Shown here: positions 7,901 to 14,979 of the stretch, piece after piece
Layout: the number at the start of each line of letters is the position of its first letter
How positions within the stretch are numbered: position 1 is the first letter of the stretch
NCBI GenBank assembly: GCA_023489375.1
Contig: JAMDCX010000118.1
Location: 1-14,979, forward strand
Origin: Planctomycetota bacterium
GTDB lineage: Bacteria > Planctomycetota > Phycisphaerae > WQYP01
Length of the DNA: 14,979 nucleotides
Direction of reading: 5' to 3'
Position numbers and translations under genes: made by a program
The notes under the pieces: generated by a model
Databases searched by the model: none
The model's input: only the letters and a program-made list of their open reading frames with translations
What the model was told of the DNA's origin: nothing

Positions 7901-9498
7901 GGCGTTTGCGCCACGCCACTCCGGGCGTGCAGCTTATCAGTCCGCCGCCGCATCACGATATTTATTCCATTGAGGATCTGGCCCAGCTGATTTACGATCT
8001 GAAAAATGCGAATCCCAAAGCGCGCATAAGCGTTAAACTCGTCTCCGAGGTGGGCGTGGGAACGGTCGCCGCCGGCGTATCGAAGGCACATGCCGAACAT
8101 GTGGTCATTGCCGGTCACGATGGCGGTACCGGCGCTTCTCCGCTGACGAGTATCAAACACGCCGGTACGCCCTGGGAACTGGGATTGGCGGAAACCCATC
8201 AGACGCTGGTGCTCAATGATCTGCGCAGCCGCATTGTGGTGCAGGTGGACGGGCAGTTAAAGACCGGACGGGATGTGGTCATTGGAGCCTTGCTGGGGGC
8301 GGAGGAATTTGGTTTTGCCACCGTGCCGCTGGTAACGCTGGGGTGCATCATGATGCGGGTGTGCCATCTCAATACCTGTCCGGTGGGGATTGCCACGCAG
8401 GATCCGGTGCTGCGGAAAAAGTTCGCAGGTAAACCGGAATATGTGGTTAACTTCATGTTCCTGCTGGCTGAAGAAGTACGTGAACTCATGGCTTATATGG
8501 GGTTCCGCACCTTTAACGAAATGATTGGCCGCGTGGATCGCCTGGAAGTCGGTGACGCCATTAAGCATTGGAAGGCGCAAGGATTGGATGTAACACCGAT
8601 ACTTTCACCAGCCGTCAAGATGTATGAACATGTGGATGTATATGCCACCAGAAAGCAGGACCACGGGCTGAAAGAAGCTTTAGACAACCAGATTATCCGG
8701 GATGCCCAGGCGGCGCTGGATCATCGCCGCCCCGTGCGTCTGGACTATGCCATCAGGAATATCAACCGTACCGTCGGCACCATGCTCAGTCATGAGATTG
8801 CCCAACGCTATGGTGAAGAAGGCCTGCCGGAGAATACCATTCACCTGAAACTGACGGGTTCCGCGGGACAAAGTCTGGCGGCCTGGTTGGCACGGGGCAT
8901 TAAAATGGAACTGGAGGGTGATGCCAACGATTATGTCGGCAAAGGCCTTTCGGGCGGTACGCTGGTGGTTTATCCGGACCATCGCAGCACGTTTAAGGCG
9001 GAAGAAAATATTCTCATCGGCAATGTGGCGCTTTATGGCGCTACCAGCGGGAAAGCCTACTTCCGTGGCGTGGCGGGGGAAAGATTCTGTGTGCGAAACT
9101 CCGGCGCCCAGGCCGTCGTAGAAGGGGTGGGAGATCATGGTTGTGAATACATGACCGGTGGCCGGGCGGTGATACTTGGCCCCACGGGGCGCAATTTTGC
9201 GGCGGGCATGTCCGGCGGTATCGCGTATGTATACGATCCGGAGGATACCTTTCTATCCCGTTGCAATCTGGCAATGGTGGAATTGGAAAAACTCGTGGAT
9301 CCCACGGATATTGAAGAGTTGAAAAACATGATTTCCGAACATCATAAAATGACGGGAAGTACCGTAGCGGCGGCGATTTTGGCCGCGTGGAACACCAGCC
9401 TCGGATACTTCCGCAAAGTCATGCCGGTGGAATACCGGAAAGCTCTGGAAAAACAGGCGGTTCCGGCCGGCGCCGGTCTGGAGGTGGGACATGGGTAA
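4915..9498 (+). CDS. gltB: Glutamate synthase large (alpha) subunit
   Basis: Combines glutamine amide transfer with reductive amination of 2-oxoglutarate to give two glutamates, in the cytoplasm with GltD. 1527 residues from ATG 4915, similar to bacterial GltB. The N-terminal class II amidotransferase begins at Cys31 (SCGVGF), which should become the mature N-terminus after removal of a 30-residue propeptide. The central domain follows, then the FMN/glutamate synthase domain with [10 protein letters not shown] at about 897-906. The 3Fe-4S cysteines are Cys1144, Cys1150 and Cys1155 (CX5CX4C). The C-terminal beta-helix carries GKGLSGGT from about 1342. The frame is open to TTG 4891, which would add eight residues; ATG 4915 is preferred, with GAGGG 11 bases before it. 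The last eight bases overlap gltD, so translational coupling is likely. Identification is firm. Confidence 0.97.
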   Translation: MEVRQLEQHDGSGFTPGKLGLYDPQFEHDSCGVGFIAHIKGHKSHAVVSDAITMLVNMEHRGACGCEENTGDGAGILTGLPHEFLVKVAQRDAGIQLPPAGSYGAGIVFLPSDNEERIWCEKALAQAVHERQLILLGWRDVPVNNSMIGQSAKRAEPRMRMVFVAGPSGMKQQVLDRELHLVRKMATRAVQLLELPQSDYFYVCSLSTTVLIYKGQLISTQLLPYFHEDLADPDYQTHLALVHSRFSTNTFPSWSRAQPMRFMAHNGEINTRRGNCNWMHTRESLFASRELGSDVERIKPVIESGSSDSGEFDNCLEMLLHTGRSLPHAVMMMIPEAWQNHESMDPRRRAFYEYHSCLMEPWDGPASVAFTDGHLIGAVLDRNGLRPSRYYVTKDDLVVMASEVGVLPIPPENVVLKGRLQPGRMFLVDFEQGRIIDDAEIKTALAGEHPYGQWLQSQRLTLAELPEPDQVPGYNPDTLLTRAQCFGYTTEDLMKLLLPMGTNGLEPIGSMGNDAALACLSDQPRLVYDYFKQSFAQVTNPPLDSDKEYIVMSLESYIGPERNILEATEQHAHRLLLTHPILTNDQLARIKHINHRGWQARVVEAVFDSDGGESALTDALDRICRETDAAIEQGYELVVLTDRSMDKKHVALPALLACGAVHHHLVRRGTRTRIGLILETGEAREVHHLAMLIGYGADAINPYMAFEMLWNLRREGLLDSALDDDKLVKNYLKAAGKGLFKVMSKMGISTLQSYKGAQIFESVGLHHHVIDRCFAGTVSKIDGVDFPVLTREALRRHEIGYPPDQGEVRLPVLPEGGQYAWRKHGEQHLLNPETIANLQEAARGNSAQAYARYAKYINEQSGRLCTLRGLFKLKPGENPVMLSEVEPAGEIVKRFATGAMSLGSISPEAHESLAIAMNRIGGKSNTGEGGEDSRRFKRDANGDFRRSAIKQVASARFGVTINYLTNADELQIKMAQGAKPGEGGQLPGHKVDAYIGRLRHATPGVQLISPPPHHDIYSIEDLAQLIYDLKNANPKARISVKLVSEVGVGTVAAGVSKAHAEHVVIAGHDGGTGASPLTSIKHAGTPWELGLAETHQTLVLNDLRSRIVVQVDGQLKTGRDVVIGALLGAEEFGFATVPLVTLGCIMMRVCHLNTCPVGIATQDPVLRKKFAGKPEYVVNFMFLLAEEVRELMAYMGFRTFNEMIGRVDRLEVGDAIKHWKAQGLDVTPILSPAVKMYEHVDVYATRKQDHGLKEALDNQIIRDAQAALDHRRPVRLDYAIRNINRTVGTMLSHEIAQRYGEEGLPENTIHLKLTGSAGQSLAAWLARGIKMELEGDANDYVGKGLSGGTLVVYPDHRSTFKAEENILIGNVALYGATSGKAYFRGVAGERFCVRNSGAQAVVEGVGDHGCEYMTGGRAVILGPTGRNFAAGMSGGIAYVYDPEDTFLSRCNLAMVELEKLVDPTDIEELKNMISEHHKMTGSTVAAAILAAWNTSLGYFRKVMPVEYRKALEKQAVPAGAGLEVGHG

Positions 9499-10948
9499 AC
9501 CCACTGGTTTTATGGAGTATCCGCGCGAAATACCCGCCAACCGTTCCGTGTCTTTGCGTGTACTGGATTGGAATGAATTTCATGCGCATCTGGCCGATGA
9601 TAAACTGCGCCGGCAGGCGGCACGCTGCATGGATTGCGGGGTGCCGTTCTGCCAAAGTGCCTGCCCGGTGAACAATCTGATTCCGGAATGGAATGATCTT
9701 ATCTATAAGGATCAGTGGAAACAGGCCATTATGCGGCTCTGGAGTACCAACAATTTTCCGGAATTTACCGGTCGCGTATGTCCGGCTCCCTGCGAAGGTT
9801 CCTGTGTTCTGGGTATTAATGAGCCACCGGTGACCATTAAAAATATTGAACAGGCGATTATTGATCATGCCTGGGAAAATGGCTGGGTGATACCGCGGCC
9901 TCCCGCCATACGCACGGGTAAAAAAGTCGCTGTGATTGGTTCCGGTCCCGCCGGTCTGGCCGCCGCGGATCAGCTGAATAAAGCCGGACATGCGGTGACG
10001 GTCTTTGAACGTTCGGACCGCGTCGGTGGTTTGCTCATGTACGGTATTCCCAACATGAAATTGGATAAACTCGCCGTCGTGGAGCGTCGCACCCGGCTCA
10101 TGGAACAGGAAGGTGTGAAGTTTGTCGTCAATATCCATGTGGGAGTCCATGTGGATGTGCATGAATTGATGCATGAATTCGACGCCATGATTCTGGCCTG
10201 TGGCGCCACCCAGCCGCGGGACCTCAAAGTGCCCGGACGAGAACTGCAGGGCATTCACCTGGCCGTACCTTTTCTGAGTGCCAACACCAAAAGCCTGCTG
10301 GATTCCAATTTACGCGACGGCCATTATATTTCGGCCAAGGCTAAAGATGTCATCATCATCGGCGGCGGGGATACCGGCACCGATTGTATTGGTACCTCTT
10401 TGCGCCATGGCTGCAGGAGCCTGGTGAACTTTGAAGTTCTGCCGCGCCCACCGGTCTGTCGTGCGCCTGATAATCCCTGGCCGCAATGGCCCAGAGTGTT
10501 GCGCACCGATTATGGTCACGAAGAAGCGGCGGCGCGATTCGGTAATGATCCGCGCCATTATTGTCTGCTGACCAGGGAATTCATGGGTGATGAGCATGGT
10601 CATGTCCGGGCCGTTAAAACCATTGACGTGCAGTGGACCGGCACCAATGGCAAATTCTGCCTGGCGGAAGTTCCCGGTACCGAGAAAATATGGCCGGCGA
10701 ATCTGGTACTTCTGGCCATGGGTTTTCTGGGGCCCGAAGATACCATTGCCAAACGGCTGGGGCTGGAGACCGATGCGCGATCCAATTTCAAAGCCGACTA
10801 TGGCCAATACGCCACATCCATTGAAGGGGTCTTTGCCGCCGGTGATTGCCGTCGAGGTCAGTCCCTGGTGGTCTGGGCCATCCATGAGGGCCGTGGCGCA
10901 GCGCGGCAATGCGACCTGTACCTCATGGGACATACCGAGTTGCCTTGA
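9491..10948 (+). CDS. gltD: Glutamate synthase small (beta) subunit
   Basis: FAD- and NAD(P)H-binding subunit that feeds electrons through iron-sulfur centres to GltB. It has 485 residues, the normal length. Cys46, Cys49, Cys54 and Cys58 ([14 protein letters not shown]), with Cys97, Cys101 and Cys105, supply the ligands of the N-terminal 4Fe-4S centres. The FAD dinucleotide motif is [13 protein letters not shown] (148-160), the second nucleotide motif is [12 protein letters not shown] (288-299), and the C-terminal FAD contact is [13 protein letters not shown]. Cofactor preference (NADPH or NADH) cannot be read safely from this. The ATG lies inside the end of gltB (8-bp overlap), with GGAGG just upstream, also within gltB. 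No T-rich terminator hairpin is seen downstream. Confidence 0.97.
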   Translation: MGKPTGFMEYPREIPANRSVSLRVLDWNEFHAHLADDKLRRQAARCMDCGVPFCQSACPVNNLIPEWNDLIYKDQWKQAIMRLWSTNNFPEFTGRVCPAPCEGSCVLGINEPPVTIKNIEQAIIDHAWENGWVIPRPPAIRTGKKVAVIGSGPAGLAAADQLNKAGHAVTVFERSDRVGGLLMYGIPNMKLDKLAVVERRTRLMEQEGVKFVVNIHVGVHVDVHELMHEFDAMILACGATQPRDLKVPGRELQGIHLAVPFLSANTKSLLDSNLRDGHYISAKAKDVIIIGGGDTGTDCIGTSLRHGCRSLVNFEVLPRPPVCRAPDNPWPQWPRVLRTDYGHEEAAARFGNDPRHYCLLTREFMGDEHGHVRAVKTIDVQWTGTNGKFCLAEVPGTEKIWPANLVLLAMGFLGPEDTIAKRLGLETDARSNFKADYGQYATSIEGVFAAGDCRRGQSLVVWAIHEGRGAARQCDLYLMGHTELP

Positions 10949-11323
10949 GCGCCTCACCGCACTCACCCGGAGGGTACAACCTGAACCGGTAATTTCTCGT
11001 CAGCTGCTGATCAAGACTGATTGCCGATATGACTATACCGGATTCGTACCGCCGCATGGTGGATATCTGCAGCCGGTTGGCATCCGCGGCGGTGGAAAAC
11101 CGAAGTTAAGCCTGCACCAATCCTAAGGAATGGGACCATAATAACTTCCCGATTGGCATGACCATTGAATACTCCACCACCGGCATAGCCGATGGCTATT
11201 TGACGGACCATGCACCGGAATTCACGCACCAACCGACACAACCTCTTTGTGGAAGTTATGATGATCTCATTCCTAAGCCGGTGTTCACAGGCCCATACCG
11301 ATCGCCGGCGGAGAAGGCTTGGC
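10949..11323. other. Low-coding stretch between gltD and birA
   Basis: No recognisable gene fills this stretch. It contains two small forward open frames: 11029-11109 (26 residues, no Shine-Dalgarno, not recognised) and 11158-11340 (listed separately). A leftward open frame at 11011-11364 is rich in Arg, His and Cys and looks like a shadow. No strong terminator hairpin with a T-run is visible for either gltBD or the leftward birA transcript. Confidence 0.4.
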
Positions 11324-11340
11324 TTATGGGGATAAAATAG
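11158..11340 (+). CDS. Possible small protein, 60 residues, unrecognised
   Basis: Open frame from ATG to TAG with a protein-like composition: 8 prolines, several Tyr and Thr residues, a net acidic first half and an ending YRSPAEKAWLMGIK. I do not recognise it. Against it being real: no Shine-Dalgarno before the ATG (the nearest purine run, AAGGA, is about 30 bases away), no visible promoter, and its last 17 bases overlap the end of birA on the opposite strand. In its favour, the reverse-strand alternative over the same region looks much less like a protein. It may be a genuine small ORF, a gene remnant or chance. Confidence 0.3.
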   Translation: MTIEYSTTGIADGYLTDHAPEFTHQPTQPLCGSYDDLIPKPVFTGPYRSPAEKAWLMGIK

Positions 11341-12352
11341 TGGTCTGCGATGCCAGACAGGCATGGTTCAGGCCGTGCTGGTCACGCAGGATCAATCCTT
11401 CCAGAGGATCAATATCCGCCACGGTTCCCTCCAAGACGCTGCCGGCATGCGCGATACGGATGTGCCGTCCCAGCATCTGGCAGCGAGCCCGCCAGAGCGG
11501 AACAATTTCATCACCGGAGGCCAGTGGATTGCACCGGCGGTGCAGGTCTTCCAGAAGGGCCATGATGACATTGGAAATGTCCCATTCACCCCGATTAATC
11601 ATTCCCAGGGAAATAGCCTGTTTTGCCAATTCACGCGGAAAATCCTTATGGGTTTGCATGACATTAACCCCTACACCTATGACGTAATCCGTCAACGCCG
11701 GATTTTTCACATTAGGACGGGTTTCAATGAGAATGCCCGCAATTTTGCGGTTATCAATTAACACGTCATTGGGCCATTTAAGCTCCACGGTACGATGCGT
11801 CATTTTGGTGATACTTTCCGCCACCGCCAACCCGGCGGCTAACGATAAGGTTTCTATGGGTAATTCCCGCGCTGGTAAAAGCAGCGATACCAATGCCGAC
11901 TGCCCCGCCTTGGCTTCCCATCGGTGGCCACGCCGGCCCCGGCCTCTGGTTTGCATGTTGGCCAACACCGCCAGCGGTCTATCAAAACCCTGAGCCGCGG
12001 CGGCAAAACATTCATCATTGGTACTTCCCGTTTCCACAAACGACCGGACTGAAATATCAATTTTCTCCTGACTCAGCATGATCTCCAGCATCAGCGGTAC
12101 GAACGCAAAACCCAGACGAACCAGGTGTACGCCCATATCCCCAACAACAAGTTCGCATCCTCCCGATCGCAGAATGGATAGTGCAAAACTAATATCGTGA
12201 ATGTCCAGTCCCGTCTCGGCCAGATCTTGGTGCGAAACCATGCCGTTGTTGTAAAGTTTGGTCAGTACCTTAAGAACCGTCTGAGCTTCCTCCGCGCTGA
12301 ATTTGGCGCGGTCTGGCTTTTCCAGAGATACATCAACCATTGGTTCAGTCAT
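11324..12352 (-). CDS. birA: Biotin-[acetyl-CoA-carboxylase] ligase (BirA-like, with N-terminal winged-helix region)
   Basis: Activates biotin to biotinyl-AMP and attaches it to carboxylase carrier protein, needed for fatty acid synthesis. It has 342 residues, near the usual length of bifunctional BirA. Residues 20-80 look like the winged-helix DNA-binding domain of BirA, so it may also repress biotin genes; no biotin operon lies in the window to test this. The catalytic domain carries STN (110-112), GRGRRGHRW (137-145), KWPND (192-196) and KIAGIL (203-208). The C-terminal SH3-like domain is at about 285-340. The ATG overlaps the nadC stop by eight bases, so it is last in a leftward nadC-birA operon and probably translationally coupled. 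The ligase call is firm; repressor function is inference. Confidence 0.93.
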   Translation of the reverse strand: MTEPMVDVSLEKPDRAKFSAEEAQTVLKVLTKLYNNGMVSHQDLAETGLDIHDISFALSILRSGGCELVVGDMGVHLVRLGFAFVPLMLEIMLSQEKIDISVRSFVETGSTNDECFAAAAQGFDRPLAVLANMQTRGRGRRGHRWEAKAGQSALVSLLLPARELPIETLSLAAGLAVAESITKMTHRTVELKWPNDVLIDNRKIAGILIETRPNVKNPALTDYVIGVGVNVMQTHKDFPRELAKQAISLGMINRGEWDISNVIMALLEDLHRRCNPLASGDEIVPLWRARCQMLGRHIRIAHAGSVLEGTVADIDPLEGLILRDQHGLNHACLASQTTILSP

Positions 12353-13304
12353 GTTCAGTAAAATCCATAGCTAAATCTAAAGCGGGGGCGGAATGGGTTA
12401 TCGCCCCGACGCTGATGCGATCCACGCCGGTGGCGGCAATAGCCGCGATGGTGCTGAGCGTAACGCCGCCCGAAGCTTCCAATAAGGGCGGACCGCCCGG
12501 CCGGACGGCATTGCGCCATAATACCGCCTGTCGCAACTGCTCTACATTCATGTTGTCCAGCAGAATAATATCCGCCGCTCCCGGCAACGCTTCCCGCAGC
12601 TGCTCCAGCGTATCAACTTCCAACCACAGCTTGATGCCCGGCGGCAAATGCCCGCGTATATTTCGCGTTATATCCGCAACAGATAAAGAGGCTCCGGATT
12701 GATGGCGCAGGGCTGAAAGATGGTTATCTTTGAGCATTACGCCATCATACAGCCCCATGCGATGGTTGATGCCGCCACCGCACCGTACCGCATATTTTTC
12801 CAAAGTCCGCCAGCCCGGCGTAGTCTTGCGCGTATCACATACCAGGGGTTTGTTGTCTACGCGGTTTTTTCCGCCGGCGGCCGCCACGTAATAACTCGTC
12901 AGCGTGGCAATGCCGGAAAGATGTCCCAGAAAATTCAGCACCACGCGCTCGGCGGCCAGCAGTGCTCCCGCCGGACCGCTGATATGTGCGATAGCCGCAC
13001 CCGCCGCAGCATTATGTCCGTCGGCAATATGAATCTGACTTTGCAGGCGGCGATCATAATGTGCCAGTATCGCCGGAATTAGAAACGTGCCGCAAATCAC
13101 TCCCGGCTTTCGCGCCACAATCTTCCCCGTGGCGGTCAGATCGGACGGGATGGTCAAAGCCACGGTGCGGTCCAGCGCCACCGCCTCCGGCCTTGATTTA
13201 TTATCAGCCGCCGGCACCATACCTAAATCTTCGCCTACCGCCAATTCAATCAGCGCGCGTATAGATTGTTCCAGGGGCGGGGCAGCTACCACAACTGTGT
13301 CCAC
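12345..13304 (-). CDS. nadC: Nicotinate-nucleotide pyrophosphorylase (quinolinate phosphoribosyltransferase)
   Basis: Converts quinolinate and PRPP to nicotinate mononucleotide with loss of CO2, in de novo NAD synthesis. It has 319 residues, slightly longer than the usual 280-300 owing to an N-terminal extension of about 10-15 residues and small insertions. Motifs seen: ERVVLNFLGHLSGIAT (119-134), DTRKTTPGWR (157-166), HRMGLYDGVMLKDNH (181-195), then LLDNM, EASGGV and GVDRISVGAITHS toward the C-terminus, matching the active-site barrel. The chosen start is GTG; no strong Shine-Dalgarno precedes it, suggesting coupling to the upstream acidic gene 27 bp away. nadA and nadB are not in the window. 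Identification is firm. Confidence 0.96.
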   Translation of the reverse strand: MDTVVVAAPPLEQSIRALIELAVGEDLGMVPAADNKSRPEAVALDRTVALTIPSDLTATGKIVARKPGVICGTFLIPAILAHYDRRLQSQIHIADGHNAAAGAAIAHISGPAGALLAAERVVLNFLGHLSGIATLTSYYVAAAGGKNRVDNKPLVCDTRKTTPGWRTLEKYAVRCGGGINHRMGLYDGVMLKDNHLSALRHQSGASLSVADITRNIRGHLPPGIKLWLEVDTLEQLREALPGAADIILLDNMNVEQLRQAVLWRNAVRPGGPPLLEASGGVTLSTIAAIAATGVDRISVGAITHSAPALDLAMDFTEHD

Positions 13305-13331
13305 GGGATACCAGTCTTTCCGGCGGCCTGA

Positions 13332-13712
13332 TTATTCATCCTCATCTTCATCGTAGAAGATGTCTTCATCTTCATCATCCAGATCATCATCTTCATACGT
13401 GCCGCCAACATCATCATCTTCGAACTGGTCGTCTTCATCCTCGTCTTCATCCTCATCCTCGTCTTCATCTTCATCGAGGTCCTCTTCATCCTCTTCCAGA
13501 TCGTCCTCGTCTTCCTCACGGCGGCGCTTGGCCAACACCGTCGCCTCCGCTGAGTCATATTCCGCGGCGGCGGAAAGCATTCCGGTTATCTGTACGATGC
13601 TGGAGGCCACCAGGACCTCGTCCAGCACATCACACATCCCGACATCAGGCCTCCGCACCGGCGCGCCGGCGCCAAGCACATCCGCCGCTTCCATACCATA
13701 CATCGTTACCAT
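13332..13712 (-). CDS. Small protein with extremely acidic C-terminal half
   Basis: Unrecognised protein of 126 residues. Residues 1-61 have ordinary composition with a hydrophobic segment around 29-49 (VLDEVLVASSIVQITGML). A basic patch KRRR (62-65) follows, then residues 66-126 contain 48 Asp or Glu out of 61, in runs of alternating DE. The acidic half could mimic nucleic acid, bind cations or basic proteins, or be slippage-prone low-complexity sequence. The start is supported by GGAG eight bases before the ATG on the minus strand, and a downstream in-frame ATG is an alternative. It is first in a leftward group with nadC 27 bp downstream. The Ser-rich frame on the opposite strand is its mirror image. 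Reality as a gene is likely from the ribosome site and promoter; function is unknown. Confidence 0.65.
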   Translation of the reverse strand: MVTMYGMEAADVLGAGAPVRRPDVGMCDVLDEVLVASSIVQITGMLSAAAEYDSAEATVLAKRRREEDEDDLEEDEEDLDEDEDEDEDEDEDEDDQFEDDDVGGTYEDDDLDDEDEDIFYDEDEDE

Positions 13713-13827
13713 ATCTGGTTCTCCAATATCCTTCGCGTACCGACCGATTTCCCGCCGCTTTCACCATAGTATGCGACTTACGGAAAATATCCAACGGCGG
13801 TCCGCAACACGCAATCCAACCGCCGGT

Positions 13828-13855
13828 AAAATACAGGCAATTTTGGACAAGTCAA
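13828..13855 (-). promoter_or_regulatory. Candidate promoter for acidic gene-nadC-birA
   Basis: On the minus strand TTGACT (13850-13855) and TATTTT (13828-13833) are separated by 16 bp. It lies about 115 bp before the acidic gene. A weaker alternative on the same strand lies nearer the gene. It is adjacent to the rightward coaD candidate promoter. Confidence 0.4.
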
Positions 13856-13871
13856 CAGTTCTGAAGATAAT
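13843..13871 (+). promoter_or_regulatory. Candidate promoter for coaD
   Basis: TTGGAC (13843-13848) and GATAAT (13866-13871) are separated by 17 bp; the -10 matches 5/6 positions and the -35 is weak. It interleaves with the leftward promoter, so the two could be regulated together. Confidence 0.4.
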
Positions 13872-13950
13872 GAGGACAAATAAAGTTCGTGGGTAACGTC
13901 CCTCAGCGGTCCACGAAGGGGTTTGGTACCCTGTTAAAAAAGGATTTTTT

Positions 13951-14490
13951 ATGCCGAAAAGCCTTAAAATTGCTGTTTTTCCCGGCACTTTTGATCCGCC
14001 CACCCTGGGCCATCTTGATGTTATACGCCGCGGTTACAAACTCTTCGATCATCTCATTGTGGCGGTCGGGCGTAACCCGGACAAATCGGAATTGTTTCCT
14101 GTAGCGCAGCGTCTGGAATTAATACGCACCCTGGTGGCCGAATGGCCGACGGTCTCTGTGGAATCTTATGAAGGTCTTACCGTGGAACTGGTACGCCAAC
14201 GCGGGGCTGTGGCCATCCTTCGCGGTTTACGGAATATGACGGATTTGCAGTATGAGTTCCAACTGGCCCTGACGAATCGTGCCGTGGCGGATGTGGACAC
14301 AGTATTTATTATGACCAATGAGCGTTTTGCGTTTACCTCCAGCAGTCTGATCCGCCAGATCGCGGCCCTGGGTGGAAATCTTGATAATTTAAGTACTCTG
14401 CTGCCGCCCCGCGTAATCGAATATTTAAGAGAGTATCGTGATAAACACGTTGGCCCCTTCTACGCCCCACAGTCGGATATTCCAACCTGA
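13951..14490 (+). CDS. coaD: Phosphopantetheine adenylyltransferase
   Basis: Transfers AMP from ATP to 4'-phosphopantetheine, making dephospho-CoA, the penultimate step of CoA synthesis. It has 179 residues, slightly longer than the usual 160 owing to a short C-terminal tail. The nucleotidyltransferase fold opens with FPGTFDPPTLGHLDVI, which includes the TxGH motif (Thr18, Gly20, His21). The substrate motif RGLRN (91-95) and the C-terminal SSSLIRQI (130-137) match the family. AAGGA precedes the ATG by six bases, set within A6-GGA-T6, which can pair weakly around the ribosome site. It stands alone and is divergent from the acidic gene-nadC-birA group. Identification is firm. Confidence 0.96.
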   Translation: MPKSLKIAVFPGTFDPPTLGHLDVIRRGYKLFDHLIVAVGRNPDKSELFPVAQRLELIRTLVAEWPTVSVESYEGLTVELVRQRGAVAILRGLRNMTDLQYEFQLALTNRAVADVDTVFIMTNERFAFTSSSLIRQIAALGGNLDNLSTLLPPRVIEYLREYRDKHVGPFYAPQSDIPT

Positions 14491-14544
14491 ATTTCTGAAT
14501 CGGGTGCGACCATATTTGTTGGCAAAAGCCACTATCCTGGGATC

Positions 14545-14561
14545 GCGGGCGTCTCGCCCGC
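14545..14561. repeat. GC-rich hairpin GCGGGCG-TCT-CGCCCGC
   Basis: Perfect 7-bp stem with a 3-nt loop, 55 bp after the coaD stop. No T-run follows on either strand, so intrinsic termination is not well supported. The compact form resembles REP-like intergenic hairpins; only one copy is in the window. Confidence 0.5.
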
Positions 14562-14611
14562 CGTTACCCCCCAATGATTTCTTGGCCCAGCAATACCATT
14601 ATGGATGCTCT

Positions 14612-14624
14612 GGAAATGGTTACC
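14612..14624 (+). repeat. Degenerate copy of the GTGAAYGGTTACC repeat
   Basis: GGAAATGGTTACC matches the variant GTGAATGGTTACC at 11 of 13 positions. It lies 58 bp before the opposite-orientation copy at 14683. It could be chance on its own; proximity to the second copy makes it worth listing. Confidence 0.35.
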
Positions 14625-14682
14625 TCGTTGGAATGCCATAATTTCTGGTTGCACCCTTTAACTCTAAGTAGGAATGAATAAT

Positions 14683-14709
14683 GGTAACTGTTCACGACAT
14701 GGCTGCGGT
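14683..14709 (-). repeat. Copy of the interspersed repeat with shared flank
   Basis: GGTAACTGTTCACG (14683-14696) differs at one base from the copy at 1745-1758. The similarity continues beyond the 14-mer: both copies are followed, after two variable bases, by ATGGCYGCGGYG. ATGAATAATGG occurs just before this copy and also inside the 1745-1873 element. Confidence 0.6.
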
Positions 14710-14862
14710 GCTCAATGAACAACGAGTAATGAGACGGCCTGGCCGGCCTTAATGAAACGTTGCGCTGCGCTGCACTTAAAAGTGCAGGAATCGCAATGAT
14801 TTTTTGAGCATTATTTTTTTACACCAGAGGAAGCGGAAGAATGCACAGCTAATACTACAACG

Positions 14863-14979
14863 CTACAAGTGGCTCCAGTCGCAGACGATCATGTCCTTTA
14901 ATTTCAGCCCCAGCATGTGTAATCGCTGATTGGTTCGCTTGCGGTGGCTGCATTCGGCAGCGACATTGCGGCGTTGCGT
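14863..14979 (-). CDS. C-terminal fragment of an Arg-rich protein cut by the window edge
   Basis: The minus-strand frame is open from the window edge to TAG at 14863-14865, giving the last 38 residues. They begin TQRRNVAAECSHRKRTNQRL and end LKDMIVCDWSHL. The strongly basic, His/Cys-containing tail would suit a transposase or other DNA-binding protein, and the repeats next to it would fit a mobile element, but I cannot name a family from so short a piece. It could also be a chance open frame. Confidence 0.35.
   Translation of the reverse strand, partial: TQRRNVAAECSHRKRTNQRLHMLGLKLKDMIVCDWSHL

Larger units (their letters stand above)
14491..14862. other. Gene-poor stretch after coaD with hairpins and repeat fragments
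   Basis: No convincing gene. Besides the GC hairpin (14545-14561) and the repeat fragments, it contains TGCACT-TAAA-AGTGCA (14771-14786), a 6-bp stem with a 4-nt loop. A T6 run follows 13 nt later and a T7 run follows further on. The spacing is too long for a standard terminator. Confidence 0.5.

Noticed and set aside
9419..10258. 279-residue leftward ORF across gltB/gltD
   Set aside because: Antisense shadow of two firmly identified genes.
13360..13896. Long forward ORF made mostly of serine runs
   Set aside because: It is the reverse-strand reading of the Asp/Glu codon repeat of the acidic gene and has no ribosome site.
14438..14641. 67-residue forward ORF overlapping the end of coaD
   Set aside because: It runs through the GC hairpin and repeat fragments and starts inside coaD without a ribosome site.
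14771..14786. Hairpin TGCACT-TAAA-AGTGCA as a terminator
   Set aside because: The T-run begins 13 nt after the stem, so it does not meet the usual intrinsic terminator layout.

Overview
The window looks like a chromosomal housekeeping stretch of a planctomycete-type bacterium, possibly Phycisphaerae. This placement is inferred from protein flavour only: a zinc-ribbon threonine synthase, an EF-P with a K-G-N-W-R tip, and a DksA/TraR-like protein with a long basic tail and two of four zinc cysteines replaced. No rRNA or other marker is present to settle it. All recognised genes are intact; no CRISPR array or phage module is visible.

Layout, left to right. A repeat-bearing leader precedes thrC (threonine synthase, +). 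A 129-bp segment with perfect 14-bp inverted ends separates thrC from a convergent dksA/traR-like gene (-). That gene reads from its own promoter, which has a palindrome between the -35 and -10 and a strong hairpin just after the expected transcript start. A divergent, near-consensus promoter drives tRNA-Glu(TTC), followed by efp (+) and a proline-rich polytopic membrane protein resembling DUF1189. A further good promoter precedes gltB-gltD (+), the two subunits of glutamate synthase, which overlap by 8 bp. A poorly coding stretch with a possible 60-aa ORF follows. Next is a leftward group: an extremely acidic protein, then nadC and birA, again with an 8-bp overlap. Its putative promoter lies back to back with that of coaD (+). 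The right end is gene-poor, with a GC hairpin, degenerate copies of the left-end repeat, and the C-terminal 38 residues of an unidentified Arg-rich protein cut by the edge.

Functionally the window combines amino-acid and nitrogen assimilation (thrC, gltBD), cofactor supply (nadC for NAD, coaD for CoA, birA for biotin loading) and translation or transcription support (tRNA-Glu, efp, dksA-like). tRNA-Glu and glutamate synthase share glutamate, but they have separate promoters and no coupling is visible.

The least explained features are a family of short inverted repeats based on CGTGAACGGTTACC, whose paired arms co-vary in one hairpin and form perfect ends in another element; the dksA-like control region; and the acidic low-complexity protein ahead of nadC. 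I found no clear-cut novel multi-gene system.
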